64,000 nt of DNA, taken from NCBI GenBank assembly GCA_031292755.1, contig JARLGM010000002.1:62001-126000 (forward strand), in the 5' to 3' direction. The translations under genes and the position numbers were made by a program. Below, piece by piece: positions 17,285 to 25,561 of the stretch; positions within the stretch are counted from its first letter, which is position 1; each line of letters opens with the position of its first letter. Under the pieces are notes generated by a model, which worked only from the letters and a program-made list of their open reading frames with translations, had not been told where the DNA came from and did not search any database. The DNA is from Candidatus Sulfopaludibacter sp. (GTDB lineage Bacteria > Acidobacteriota > Terriglobia > Bryobacterales > Bryobacteraceae).

Positions 17285-17755
17285 TTAGTCCTTTCTTTCT
17301 AGATCGAATGTGCTGCCATTCCCGTACGAAGTGCCGTGCCGTTGACGTGAGCCTCGTGAACGCATTCTGAGGATCTCCACATCGTCCAGGTCGGCTGCTG
17401 CCTGGCATCGAAGGCACAAGGGAGTCCAGGGTTCTGCCGTCAGACGGCTAAGTCCGAGCGTCGCTTTGCAGCACAGACAGACGCCGAAGACCCGGGTCTT
17501 TATGACGGTCAGGGTTGTTCGAAACCTGCGAAAGAAGCCGGGGCACGGGGACAGGTTGGCGCTGGGAGTGTTCCGGTCCGCTGCACGCCAGATTTCTTCA
17601 AGCGCATCGGCGCCCTTCTTGATGCCGGCATCCCGGCGCGGTTGCATTCTCGCGGCCGTATGGGCCCCCTCGCGCCTCGGTTCGCTCACTGCTGAAATCC
17701 TTGCCCATGGAAGCCACCAGCCCCTCCTTAGACGCTCTGCAATCGGATTCATCAT
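17285..17755 (-). CDS. TraR/DksA-type C4 zinc-finger protein
   Basis: 156 residues. A zinc finger of the DksA type lies near residues 93-118: FGVCLCC, then AEPWTPLCLRC (C-x2-C, then C-x2-C). The preceding helical segment (KKGADALEEIWRAADRNT) matches family coiled-coil sequence. DksA-like proteins bind in the RNA polymerase secondary channel and modulate transcription with ppGpp; short relatives act in stress. The first 38 or so residues (Trp/Arg-rich) do not resemble the family, so the start is uncertain and translation could begin at an internal codon. The ATG at 17755 overlaps the UPF0182 stop by four bases, which suggests coupling. Confidence 0.72.
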   Translation of the reverse strand: MMNPIAERLRRGWWLPWARISAVSEPRREGAHTAARMQPRRDAGIKKGADALEEIWRAADRNTPSANLSPCPGFFRRFRTTLTVIKTRVFGVCLCCKATLGLSRLTAEPWTPLCLRCQAAADLDDVEILRMRSRGSRQRHGTSYGNGSTFDLERKD

Positions 17756-20523
17756 TTGGGCGGCCCGCTCAACAAACCCTTGAGCTCATCCATCGCTTTG
17801 CCAAAGCCTCCCCAGTCCCCTTGCTCCATGGCTTTCTGGGCTTTATCGAATGCCGCTCTCGCTTGCCCCGATTCCAGTGGCCGGCCGGGCGACTGCCCAG
17901 GAGTCTGCGGTTGTTGCGTCCCAAAGACCGCTTGGATGGCCTCGTCGAGCGTGGGCTCCATAGCCACCTTGTCACCCGATATCACGATCACACGCTTAAG
18001 TTGGGGGAAGTCCGTACCTTCCGCCGTCAGGTACACCGGCACAACATAGAGAAAAGAGTTCTCGATCGGAACCGCGATCAGGTTTCCGCGAATCACTTTC
18101 GAGCCCTTCTGGTCCCACAGGCTCAGTTGTTGCGAAATAGTAGTGTTCTGGTTGATCATGGCCTCGATTTGCATCGGGCCATAAATCAGTTTCTCCTTCG
18201 GCAGTTGGTAAAACAGCATCTTCCCGTACTCGGGAAAATCACACCTGGCGGCGATCCACGAGATCATGTTGTCCCGCTTCTGTGGCGTGAAGGGAGTCAT
18301 GAGAAGGTATTCGAGCCGGTTGCTTCCGGGAAGCTTCATCAGGATGTAATAGGGCTTGATGGGGGCGATCTTGCCCGCATAATTCTCCTGGGGAAGTACC
18401 CACAGATCCTCCCGGTTGTAATAAACCTGGGGAACAGTCATGTGGAACGAGGCGTACTGGTCGGCCTGGATGGAAAAAAGGTCCTCCGGGTATCTCAGAT
18501 GCGCCTTCAGGTCCGGCGAGAGCTGATTCAGATCTTGAAAAACGCCCGGAAAAGCGCTCCGGTAAACCGCCAGGACGGGGTCTTTCGGGTCCATGGTGTA
18601 GAAGTGGACGGTTCCATCGTACATGTCCACAACAACCTTGACGGAGTTTCGAATGTAGTTCAGGCTTTGATCGGGGGCGTCCGCGTGAGGGCTGGAGTAG
18701 GGAAAGTGATCCGAAACTGTGTAGGCGTCCTGGATCCAATACTGCTTGCCCTGGCTGATCACGGCGTAAGGATCCTGGTCGAGGCGGAGGAACGGCGCGA
18801 TCTGCTGCACCCGTTCCTGAACGCTCCTCCACATCTGAATCTTGCTCTCCGGCCGAAGATAGGAAGTGAACAGGATGTTTACATCGGTCTGCGTCCAGGC
18901 GAACAGCAACCGTCTCCATATGCTGTCGAGCGGAATACCTCCCGCGCCGTTATAACTTGTGTAAACATTCTGGTTCCCCTTCGGATAGTCGAACTCCTTA
19001 ACGCCCGTGGCGACGATGCGATACCCGGGCATGGATTCGCCGTAGTAGATGGAAGGCTGGTTCACGGTCAATCCGTAGTTCGATTCCGGCGGAATGTTCT
19101 CCAGGACGTACTGTGGAAAGCCGCCCCCGATGGTTTTCGAGACGAAGCTCATGACCAAGCCGTAACCATGGGTGAACTGGAGTTTCTGGTTGACCCACGT
19201 TTGGGCTTCAGCAGGAAGCTCCGCGGAAAGTTCTCGCGCCGAAAGCATCACCTGGTGATATCCATCCGGCAGGTGGTAGCGATCCACATCGGCATGATAG
19301 AACTGGTAATACAGTCGTATCTCCTGAGCTTGCTGGTACATTTGCAGCAAGGGGCGCCAGTCCCAGAGCCGGACATTCTGAATCGTGTCCTGATTTCTCG
19401 CGATTACGTCAGACGTCAGGTCCGCCAGAGCAGGGTAGGACGTTTCCTGGATAGAGTCGAGGCCATAAGCTTTTCGGGTGAACTCGATATTGTGTGTGAG
19501 GTACGGCGTCTCGAGGGTCAGCTCGTTCGGCTGCACTGCGAACCGTTGAAAGAGTGCCGGAAAGAGCATGACTGCGAAGACGTACAACGCTACATAGGCG
19601 CCCGCTCCAATGGCTACAGTCCTGAAGCGCGGCCGGAATACATTGAAGACAAGCAGGGCACACAGTGCCATCGCGGCGCCGGTCATGATCCAATACGCGA
19701 CGCGCGTCACATGATCGGCCGTATAGCCAGCTCCGTAAACAACTCCCTGGGTGGAGTAGAGCAGTTCGAAGTGGTCGAGGTAAAAGCCCCATCCCCAGTT
19801 GGCGACCAGGACAAGGGCCATGATGGACAGATGCGGAAGAGCCTTCGCGCTCCGGTCGTCAGTCCTTGCGCCTCGCTGGAGAGGCAGTAATCCGAAGTAC
19901 GCGTAGAGCGCGATGACAGCCAGCAGGGTGACGAAGGCCAGGGCTGTGAGGGAGCTCTGCAAGAGCTCATAAAAAGGCAGACGAAACAGATAAAACCCGG
20001 TATCGACTCCGAAGAGAGGATCGGACACTCCGAACGATCCGCCATAACGGAAGCGGAGATAGGTATCCCATTGCGCATAAAAGATGGCCGCGAGTGCCAG
20101 GCCTGCGACAGCAGCAATTGCGGCTGTCCCCAATTTCAAAGCCATTGGCGAAATCCGGATGCCGAGTTCAGCCGCAACCGTGGACGGGGTCCTTGACTTC
20201 CCCGCGCTGAAAACGACGCCGTTTTTCTGAGCAAGGCGAAGATTGATTCCCAGATAAAGAAACGAGACGACAAAGGCAGCGGCGAACAGTTCCCACCGGA
20301 CAGACCAGATGGTCCAGAACACGCCGGGATAGCCGACTTGTCGCATCCAGAGCCATTTTTGGAGCCAGCCGGGGATGAAGGCCATGACAGCGATAAGCAC
20401 GACCACCGCGGCAATGATGAATCTCAGCGGCCGCCATCGCGGGAAGCGATAATTCACGACAACACTGCGCGACTCGATTGCGGGCGGCCTTGGCGGCTCG
20501 ATGTGCAATGGTTTCTCGATCAT
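17752..20523 (-). CDS. UPF0182 (COG1615) family integral membrane protein
   Basis: 923 residues. Seven N-terminal membrane segments fall between about residues 30 and 340 (for example RFIIAAVVVLIAVMAFIPGW and TAAIAAVAGLALAAIFYAQW), followed by a soluble, presumably extracytoplasmic, domain of about 550 residues with conserved stretches such as YPALADLTSDVIARNQDT. This layout and length fit UPF0182, common in Actinobacteria, Acidobacteria and cyanobacteria, with no established function. The start at ATG 20523 is preceded by AGGTGG. It heads the leftward stress block; the DksA-like gene overlaps its stop codon. Confidence 0.93.
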   Translation of the reverse strand: MIEKPLHIEPPRPPAIESRSVVVNYRFPRWRPLRFIIAAVVVLIAVMAFIPGWLQKWLWMRQVGYPGVFWTIWSVRWELFAAAFVVSFLYLGINLRLAQKNGVVFSAGKSRTPSTVAAELGIRISPMALKLGTAAIAAVAGLALAAIFYAQWDTYLRFRYGGSFGVSDPLFGVDTGFYLFRLPFYELLQSSLTALAFVTLLAVIALYAYFGLLPLQRGARTDDRSAKALPHLSIMALVLVANWGWGFYLDHFELLYSTQGVVYGAGYTADHVTRVAYWIMTGAAMALCALLVFNVFRPRFRTVAIGAGAYVALYVFAVMLFPALFQRFAVQPNELTLETPYLTHNIEFTRKAYGLDSIQETSYPALADLTSDVIARNQDTIQNVRLWDWRPLLQMYQQAQEIRLYYQFYHADVDRYHLPDGYHQVMLSARELSAELPAEAQTWVNQKLQFTHGYGLVMSFVSKTIGGGFPQYVLENIPPESNYGLTVNQPSIYYGESMPGYRIVATGVKEFDYPKGNQNVYTSYNGAGGIPLDSIWRRLLFAWTQTDVNILFTSYLRPESKIQMWRSVQERVQQIAPFLRLDQDPYAVISQGKQYWIQDAYTVSDHFPYSSPHADAPDQSLNYIRNSVKVVVDMYDGTVHFYTMDPKDPVLAVYRSAFPGVFQDLNQLSPDLKAHLRYPEDLFSIQADQYASFHMTVPQVYYNREDLWVLPQENYAGKIAPIKPYYILMKLPGSNRLEYLLMTPFTPQKRDNMISWIAARCDFPEYGKMLFYQLPKEKLIYGPMQIEAMINQNTTISQQLSLWDQKGSKVIRGNLIAVPIENSFLYVVPVYLTAEGTDFPQLKRVIVISGDKVAMEPTLDEAIQAVFGTQQPQTPGQSPGRPLESGQARAAFDKAQKAMEQGDWGGFGKAMDELKGLLSGPPK

Positions 20524-21107
20524 TACTTCGCCACCTTTCCATCAATTTGAAACGCCGGACAACGGTTACGGGTCGGTCCAACTGGACCGGTCACGCCGGG
20601 TGTAGCGGCCGTCACACCCCGTGAAAGTCGGCTGAGTGCGTAAGGAATCCGCCATTGCGACGTTTGGAAGCGGTCTTCCCGAACGGGATGCGGTTGGAAG
20701 CGCAACGGCGGGTTCTCCCAGTCGTCTGTAGCAGTTGATGCGCCACTCGGAGCAGGATTTGCGGAACCCTAATGCATTAGAGAAAGGCGGAGAGGAATCC
20801 GGGACGATGCCCAGGGTGGGAGAGCCGGCGAGGAGACGCCCGCCGCCACGTTTGCAGATCGCGGATCAGCAGATTCCGCACCTTCGAGTGCAGCCTTTGC
20901 ATCTCGACGCCGGTGAAATCCTGCTCGCCGCCACTGCGTCGGAAAAGCTTAGTTGTTCGACACAGCGGAGCTTCTTATGGACCATCCCGTGCTCATGACT
21001 GATGGCGCTCGTTGAGGCGAGGCGCGATGTCTATTAAGTGTTGTACCTCTGTTTCTCCATATAGATTTAAAGTTGTGGGCGCCATCGCACGCCGCCGCTT
21101 CCGTGGC
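20524..21107. other. 584-base stretch without a convincing gene
   Basis: This is the upstream region of the UPF0182 gene plus degenerate sequence. A rightward open frame (20735-20998) and the tail of a leftward frame down to 20949 cross it, but neither resembles a known family. Near 20667-20700 the decamer-like TTGGAAGCG occurs twice about 30 bases apart. The only ordered element seen is the palindrome at 20574-20589, listed separately. Confidence 0.5.
20574..20589. promoter_or_regulatory. Palindrome upstream of UPF0182, candidate operator
   Basis: CGGTCCA-AC-TGGACCG, a perfect 7-base inverted repeat with a 2-base spacer, lies 51 bases upstream of the UPF0182 start codon. Position and symmetry fit a dimeric regulator site. 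No regulator is known for it, and chance cannot be excluded. Confidence 0.3.
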
Positions 21108-21236
21108 CTCTTCCCGCAGTATCGCGATCCATTTCCGCACCGTGCGCAAGCTAATCCCTAGCATTTCAGCGGCCAGTTTGCGATTGCCGTGCGCGTGATC
21201 GAGCGTGAGCTTGGTGTAAGCCTCCTCGAGTTCATG
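21108..21236 (-). pseudogene. Fis-type helix-turn-helix, C-terminal fragment of an NtrC-like regulator
   Basis: About 43 residues (HELEEAYTKLTLDHAHGN, RKLAAEMLGISLRTVRKWI) match the C-terminal DNA-binding helices of sigma-54 activators and related response regulators. No receiver or AAA+ ATPase domain is present; directly upstream lies the Gln-rich tail of an unrelated protein whose stop codon overlaps this fragment. The frame continues beyond the helix with unrelated sequence to 20949. It is most simply an orphaned 3' end. Confidence 0.72.
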
Positions 21237-21481
21237 AGCGCCCGCCGCCGGCCGACTGTCTCTGCTGCATCTGCTGCGTATGCCCCTGATGCATTTGCTG
21301 CGTCTGTTGCTGGTGTTGTTGTTCAACCTGCTGCATTCTAGCATCTAGCTGGAGCAGCCTTCTGTTTCGTCATTTGCTGATGTTCCTGATCCTGCTTCTG
21401 CTGGAGTTTCTGCCGCTCCTGGTTCTGCTTCTTCGCGCTCCCCGTCTTAGGAGCAGCGCGGCGTTGGACGGGCGGCGGGCG
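21232..21481 (-). pseudogene. Gln/Met/His-rich C-terminal tail of a secreted acidobacterial protein (DUF6600-like), frameshifted
   Basis: Piece one (21481-21338) reads RPPPVQRRAAPKTG, then QKLQQKQDQEHQQMTKQ and ends at TAG. Piece two (21336-21232) reads MQQVEQQHQQQTQQM, then HTQQMQQRQS and ends at TGA. Such Gln-rich tails follow FecR/DUF6600-like domains in acidobacterial secreted proteins; the attribution is by resemblance only. The two pieces are out of register by one base, explained by GCTAGAT being followed at once by GCTAGAA: a 7-base tandem duplication at about 21337-21351. The front of the gene is missing and is replaced by a transposase start. Confidence 0.6.
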
Positions 21482-21497
21482 CGACCGGTAGCAGTAG

Positions 21498-21617
21498 CCG
21501 TCTTCGTTTGAGCACGGCCACCTGCTGTCGCAGGACGAGGATTTCCAGGGCGGTATCGCTTCGACTGCGGAAGAAGACGCGGATCACGGCGAGGATGGAG
21601 GGGATGAATTGCGGCAC
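21498..21617 (-). mobile_element. Transposase N-terminal remnant
   Basis: A GTG at 21617 with AAGGTGAG upstream opens a 56-codon frame (stop at 21447). Its first 40 residues (FIPSILAVIRVF, DTALEILVLRQQVAVLKRR) match the start of integrase-core transposases in which an ALE-x-LALRQQ-x-AVL motif precedes the rve domain. No DDE core follows: the sequence switches to the Gln-rich tail. The region 21618-21737 upstream, which includes GTCACCGTACGG, may be the element's left end, but no matching right end is present in the window. Confidence 0.65.
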
Positions 21618-21754
21618 GAACTCACCTTTGCAACATGGCGTAACCGGACGCTGGGGAGTCGCGATTCCGAGTGCATTTCACCGCATCACGGCGTTTTGGC
21701 TACAGAGTGGCGGCAAAAGTGGGTCCGTACGGTGACAGGCGCGTATCGTACTGC

Positions 21755-23008
21755 CTAAACCAGTCCCAGGATTTTCGGCGCGTAGCCCGGAAACACACCG
21801 CGAAGATTCCCGCTGCCCGTATGCTTCGCCACCAGTTCCCCGAGCACGTCCCGGAAATCCGTCGTGAGCGCCAGGTCCCGTCCTTCGTACAGTTGCTCCT
21901 TTTCCAGACCCGGCCACTTGCCGTACACCTTGCCGCCCTTCACCGCGCCGCCCATCGCCAGCATGTAATTGGCGTGCCCGTGATCCGTACCGCGATTGCC
22001 GTTCTCGTGCGCCGTCCGCCCGAATTCCGACATCGTCACTACCGTCACGTCGCTCATCCGGTCGCCCATATCCTGCCAGAAGGCGCTCAACGCCTGCCCG
22101 TACTCCCGCAACAGCACCGCAAGCTGTCCCTCCGACGCCCGCTGTCCCAGTTCGTTCACGTGATGATCCCAGCCGCCGATGTCGGCAAACGCCATCTCCA
22201 TTCCCACATCGCTTTTAATCAACTGGGCAATCTGCCGCATGCTGTCCCCGAAGCGCCCGCGCGGATAATTCGCTCCGTTCGCCGGCGTGTAAGCCTGCTG
22301 TTGAATCGCTTGCAGCATGGCCACAGCTTCGAATGTCTCCCGCCCCGTGGCTCGCAATCGTGGATCCGCGCTCGTGGCATACATGTTCTCGAACTGCTTG
22401 GCCGCCGCCGCGTTGCGCACCTGAAAGTTGCCGATGCTTTGCAGCGAAATCGCCGGCTCGCCTCCCCGCAGCGTGCGCGGGAGTGTGGCTCCCAGCGCCA
22501 CCGCGCGTACCGGCGACACTTTGCCCTCCGCCTTCGGCAGGGCGCGATTCATCCAGCCGCTGTCCGTCGCCTTCAACCCCGGCGTGCCCGATTCCATGTA
22601 ATCCTGCGCGTCGAAGTGCGACCGCGTCGGGTCCGGCGAGCCTACCGCATCCACAATCGCCAGGTGCTGCTGATCGAACAGCGGCTTCAGCGGCGCCAGC
22701 GAAGGGTGCAGTCCGAAGAACCCGTCCAGATCGATTGCCGCGTCAAACTGTCTCTCGCCGCTCATCGAAGGCCGCGGCACGGCGATGGTCGGCCGCAGTC
22801 CGTAGTACGCCTTCTCCCCGTGCGGCACGATCACGTTCAAACCATCGGCGGCGCCTCGTTGGAAAATCGCCACCAGAACTTTCTTGCGCGCGGCGGAGTC
22901 ATCCTTGGCATACAGCGCGCGCGTCAGCCACATCGGCGCGCTTCCCATTCCCACCATGGCCAGCGCGGAATTGCGAAGAAATATTCGACGAGTACTCATC
23001 GCAGACAT
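21755..23008 (-). CDS. DUF1501 secreted protein (sulfatase-like fold)
   Basis: 417 residues. The N-terminus (STRRIFLRNSALAMVGMGSA) is Tat-like. The body matches DUF1501: VLVAIFQRGAADGLNVIVP near residue 43, RSHFDAQDYMESG near 128, VVTMSEFGRTAHENGNRGTDHGH near 325-347 (shown in part, a conserved block). The family belongs to the alkaline-phosphatase-like superfamily and is nearly always paired with a DUF1800 partner; the function is unknown. Here the DUF1800 stop lies 9 bases upstream on the same strand, so the two are almost certainly co-transcribed. Confidence 0.93.
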   Translation of the reverse strand: MSAMSTRRIFLRNSALAMVGMGSAPMWLTRALYAKDDSAARKKVLVAIFQRGAADGLNVIVPHGEKAYYGLRPTIAVPRPSMSGERQFDAAIDLDGFFGLHPSLAPLKPLFDQQHLAIVDAVGSPDPTRSHFDAQDYMESGTPGLKATDSGWMNRALPKAEGKVSPVRAVALGATLPRTLRGGEPAISLQSIGNFQVRNAAAAKQFENMYATSADPRLRATGRETFEAVAMLQAIQQQAYTPANGANYPRGRFGDSMRQIAQLIKSDVGMEMAFADIGGWDHHVNELGQRASEGQLAVLLREYGQALSAFWQDMGDRMSDVTVVTMSEFGRTAHENGNRGTDHGHANYMLAMGGAVKGGKVYGKWPGLEKEQLYEGRDLALTTDFRDVLGELVAKHTGSGNLRGVFPGYAPKILGLV

Positions 23009-23017
23009 CCCTCCCTG

Positions 23018-24769
23018 CTAACGTTTCTGAAACTCCGGAGATCCCAGCGCGATCCCCTCCGAATTCTCCGCTTTCACCGGTCCCGTCACCGGTACCTTCA
23101 CTCCCGGCACCTTGTTGTCCGCGAGTTGTAAAGCGAAATTCATACGCGCCACCAGGCCCGCCGAATTGAGCCATTCCTTGCTCGAATTGGAGTATCCGGT
23201 GGGCTCCTGTTTGCGATACAACGGCTCGCCCAGTTGCGCCACCTGGTTGGTCAGCGCCGTAGCGAAATCCACTTCGCCGTTGACCGCCCGCACCGCGCTC
23301 GCCACCATCTCCAGCGGCGATTTCATCTTGCTCCGGTACGCGCCCACGCTCCAGAATTCTTTCGAATTCAGCATCGTCCGCAACACTTCGCGGATGTCGC
23401 CATCGGTCTTCAGGAACGTCTGCGCCATCGTCTCCACCAGCGATGCCGGCGGATCGTCGGCCACGAAGCGCTGTGCCAGCTTGCGCGAAAGGAAGTGCGC
23501 TGTCGCCGGGCTGTGCGCTACTATGTCCAGCACCTTCTCCCCATCCTTCTCGCCGCCGCCCGCCGGAATCGTCACGCCCAGCACCACTTTTTCCCCGTTA
23601 TCGTGCTGCCGCGGAGCGAATACAAACGTGCCGCCCCGCTGCGGCTGGTTGATCGTCCAGCCCGTGAAGCAGCGCGCCACTTCCGTGACATCCTTTTGCG
23701 TATAACCGCCATCCACGCCCACGGTGTGCAGTTCCAGAAGCTCACGGCCGTAGTTCTCGTTCAAGCCACGCCGCTGTTGTTTCGCGTTGCCGCGCCCCGC
23801 TCCGGGAGCGTTCGGACCCACGCTCTGCCAGTTGTCCAGGTAAAACAACATCGCCGGACTCTTGGCTGTCGCCTCCAGCAGGTCGCGAAACTTACCCAGC
23901 ACGTGTGGGCGGATAGCGTCCCGCTCGTATGCCGTCACCAGGTACCGGTCGGCGCCCTTATCCAGATAGATGTTGAAATGGTTGAACCAGAAATCGGTGA
24001 GCACTTCCTCCAGTTGCCGGTTGCTGTACACCGCGCGCAGCATCTTGCCTTCCATCAGGTCGCGCGCCACCACCTGCTGCGGACCCGCCGCCAGTTCGAT
24101 CTTGCGTCGAAGTTCCGGCGGCGCGGCCGCAAACATGGCTTGCCGCAACTGCGCCGGCATTGCGGCGATCGCCTCGTCCTGCTTGCCGGCCGGCAATGCC
24201 TGAAAGGCCGCCAGTCGCTGCTGCGGCGTCCCCTGGCGCAGCGAGCGCACCTGCTCCAGCGTCAGGATCTCGCGCAGCGGCTGTACGTCCGGCGCATTCG
24301 GCGGCGCGGCATTCGCATCCCCGCCCGCCGCCAGCTTTCGCTCGTTACGCGCCACCAACTTTTCGATCGCCAGGCGGCGGTCCGGGTCCGTCGGAAACGG
24401 CATCTGCCCGGTCATCATCTGCTTCACCAGTTGCGGCGTCGGATAGTTGCGCACCAGCTCGCCGCTGCTCATCGACAGCGTATCCAACTCCTTCAGCTTG
24501 ACCGCCAGAATCGGATTTTCCGGAATCTGCTGCGGATGCAGTTGCAACTCGATCCACTTCTTCAGTCCCATCGCGCGCACCTGCGCCGCATCGCCCGGCC
24601 GCGGACCGAACGTCAGGCGGCTCAGCGCCTGAGAAATCCGTTGGTCTTTTGAAATCTGCTGAAAAAACTGGCGCGTGTCGTTGGCACTCTTCTTGGCATT
24701 CGCTGCGATTCCCGTGAAGGTTGCCAGGCAGACAGCGGGAACCAGCACCCCAAGTGCCTGTTTGCGCAT
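23018..24769 (-). CDS. DUF1800 secreted protein
   Basis: 583 residues from ATG 24769 (MRKQALGVLVPAVCLATF), preceded by GAGGA; the further upstream ATG at 24805 lacks such a site. A signal peptide is followed by the DUF1800 body: LSRLTFGPRPGDAAQV near 50, FWFNHFNIYLDKGADR near 260, LNENYGRELLELHTVG near 340, and FTGWTI. Family members are large helical secreted proteins of unknown role that work together with DUF1501 partners. A low-complexity insert rich in Ala, Pro and Gln near residues 150-220 is longer than usual. Confidence 0.92.
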   Translation of the reverse strand: MRKQALGVLVPAVCLATFTGIAANAKKSANDTRQFFQQISKDQRISQALSRLTFGPRPGDAAQVRAMGLKKWIELQLHPQQIPENPILAVKLKELDTLSMSSGELVRNYPTPQLVKQMMTGQMPFPTDPDRRLAIEKLVARNERKLAAGGDANAAPPNAPDVQPLREILTLEQVRSLRQGTPQQRLAAFQALPAGKQDEAIAAMPAQLRQAMFAAAPPELRRKIELAAGPQQVVARDLMEGKMLRAVYSNRQLEEVLTDFWFNHFNIYLDKGADRYLVTAYERDAIRPHVLGKFRDLLEATAKSPAMLFYLDNWQSVGPNAPGAGRGNAKQQRRGLNENYGRELLELHTVGVDGGYTQKDVTEVARCFTGWTINQPQRGGTFVFAPRQHDNGEKVVLGVTIPAGGGEKDGEKVLDIVAHSPATAHFLSRKLAQRFVADDPPASLVETMAQTFLKTDGDIREVLRTMLNSKEFWSVGAYRSKMKSPLEMVASAVRAVNGEVDFATALTNQVAQLGEPLYRKQEPTGYSNSSKEWLNSAGLVARMNFALQLADNKVPGVKVPVTGPVKAENSEGIALGSPEFQKR

Positions 24770-24873
24770 CTCTTGTCCTCTGCTTCTATTAAACTCCTGG
24801 TCCACCCCGGAGTTGCGCGGGCCGGGTAAATCTCTGTAAGCAGACTCGCGCTATAGTAAATCAGGATTACGCC

Positions 24874-25557
24874 ATGCTGAGGATTCTACCGTTTTTTCTC
24901 GCCCTCTCGCTCGCTGGCAGCGCCGCTCTCGCCCAAACTGCCGCCGCTGGTACGATTCAGGCCACCGGTACCGCCAGTTTGAGTGTCCAGCCCGACCAGG
25001 TGCAACTTACCGTAAGCGTGGTCACGCAGGCCAATACCGCGGCCCAGGCCGGACAGCAGAATGCCGCCCAGACCAACGCCATGATTACCGCTCTGAACCA
25101 GGTTCTCGGAAAGAGTGGAACCCTTCAGACCACCGGGTATTCCATCTACCCGCGCTACAGCAACGTTCCGGGGCAGACTTCCACCATCGTCGGCTACACC
25201 GCCCAGAACACCCTCCTGGCGACAGCCTACGATCTGACCCTCTCCGGTCCGCTCATCGACGCCGCCAACCAGGCCGGCGCGAGCACCGTCAGCGGTCTCA
25301 CTTTTGGGTTACAGGATCCCGAGCCGTCCCGCCTCCAGGCCCTCACGCAGGCCGGCAAGATCGCCCAATCGCACGCCTCGGCCATCGCCGCGGGCCTCGG
25401 CGCCAAGGCCGGCTCGGTCCTTTCGGCGGTGGAGGGTAGTACCGGCTCGATCGTGCCCGTATTCAGCGGTGTTGGGGCCTCCTCCAGTACTCCGGTGATC
25501 AGCGGAACGGTCACCGTCTCGGCCACCGTAACCATCACGGTCCAACTGTTGCAATGA
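24874..25557 (+). CDS. SIMPL-domain (DUF541) periplasmic protein
   Basis: 227 residues with a clear signal peptide (MLRILPFFLALSLAGSAALA). The mature part has the SIMPL/DUF541 pattern: IQATGTASLSVQPDQVQLTV, then TNAMITALNQVLG, LQTTGYSIYPRY and a C-terminal VTVSATVTITVQL. Members such as the BP26 protein and YggE form ring-like assemblies; YggE is linked to oxidative stress protection. The following gene is msrA, four bases downstream, which fits an oxidative-damage theme. Divergent from DUF1800 with a 104-base gap. Confidence 0.92.
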   Translation: MLRILPFFLALSLAGSAALAQTAAAGTIQATGTASLSVQPDQVQLTVSVVTQANTAAQAGQQNAAQTNAMITALNQVLGKSGTLQTTGYSIYPRYSNVPGQTSTIVGYTAQNTLLATAYDLTLSGPLIDAANQAGASTVSGLTFGLQDPEPSRLQALTQAGKIAQSHASAIAAGLGAKAGSVLSAVEGSTGSIVPVFSGVGASSSTPVISGTVTVSATVTITVQLLQ

Positions 25558-25561
25558 AATT

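Noticed and set aside
17701-19890. 729-residue open frame antisense to UPF0182
   Set aside because: The sense strand matches UPF0182 over the full length; the antisense frame is a shadow.
20735-20998. 87-residue open frame in the decayed region
   Set aside because: No family resemblance, no ribosome site and composition like neighbouring non-coding sequence.
21671-23131. 486-residue open frame antisense to DUF1501
   Set aside because: Arg/His-rich shadow; the sense strand carries the conserved DUF1501 blocks.
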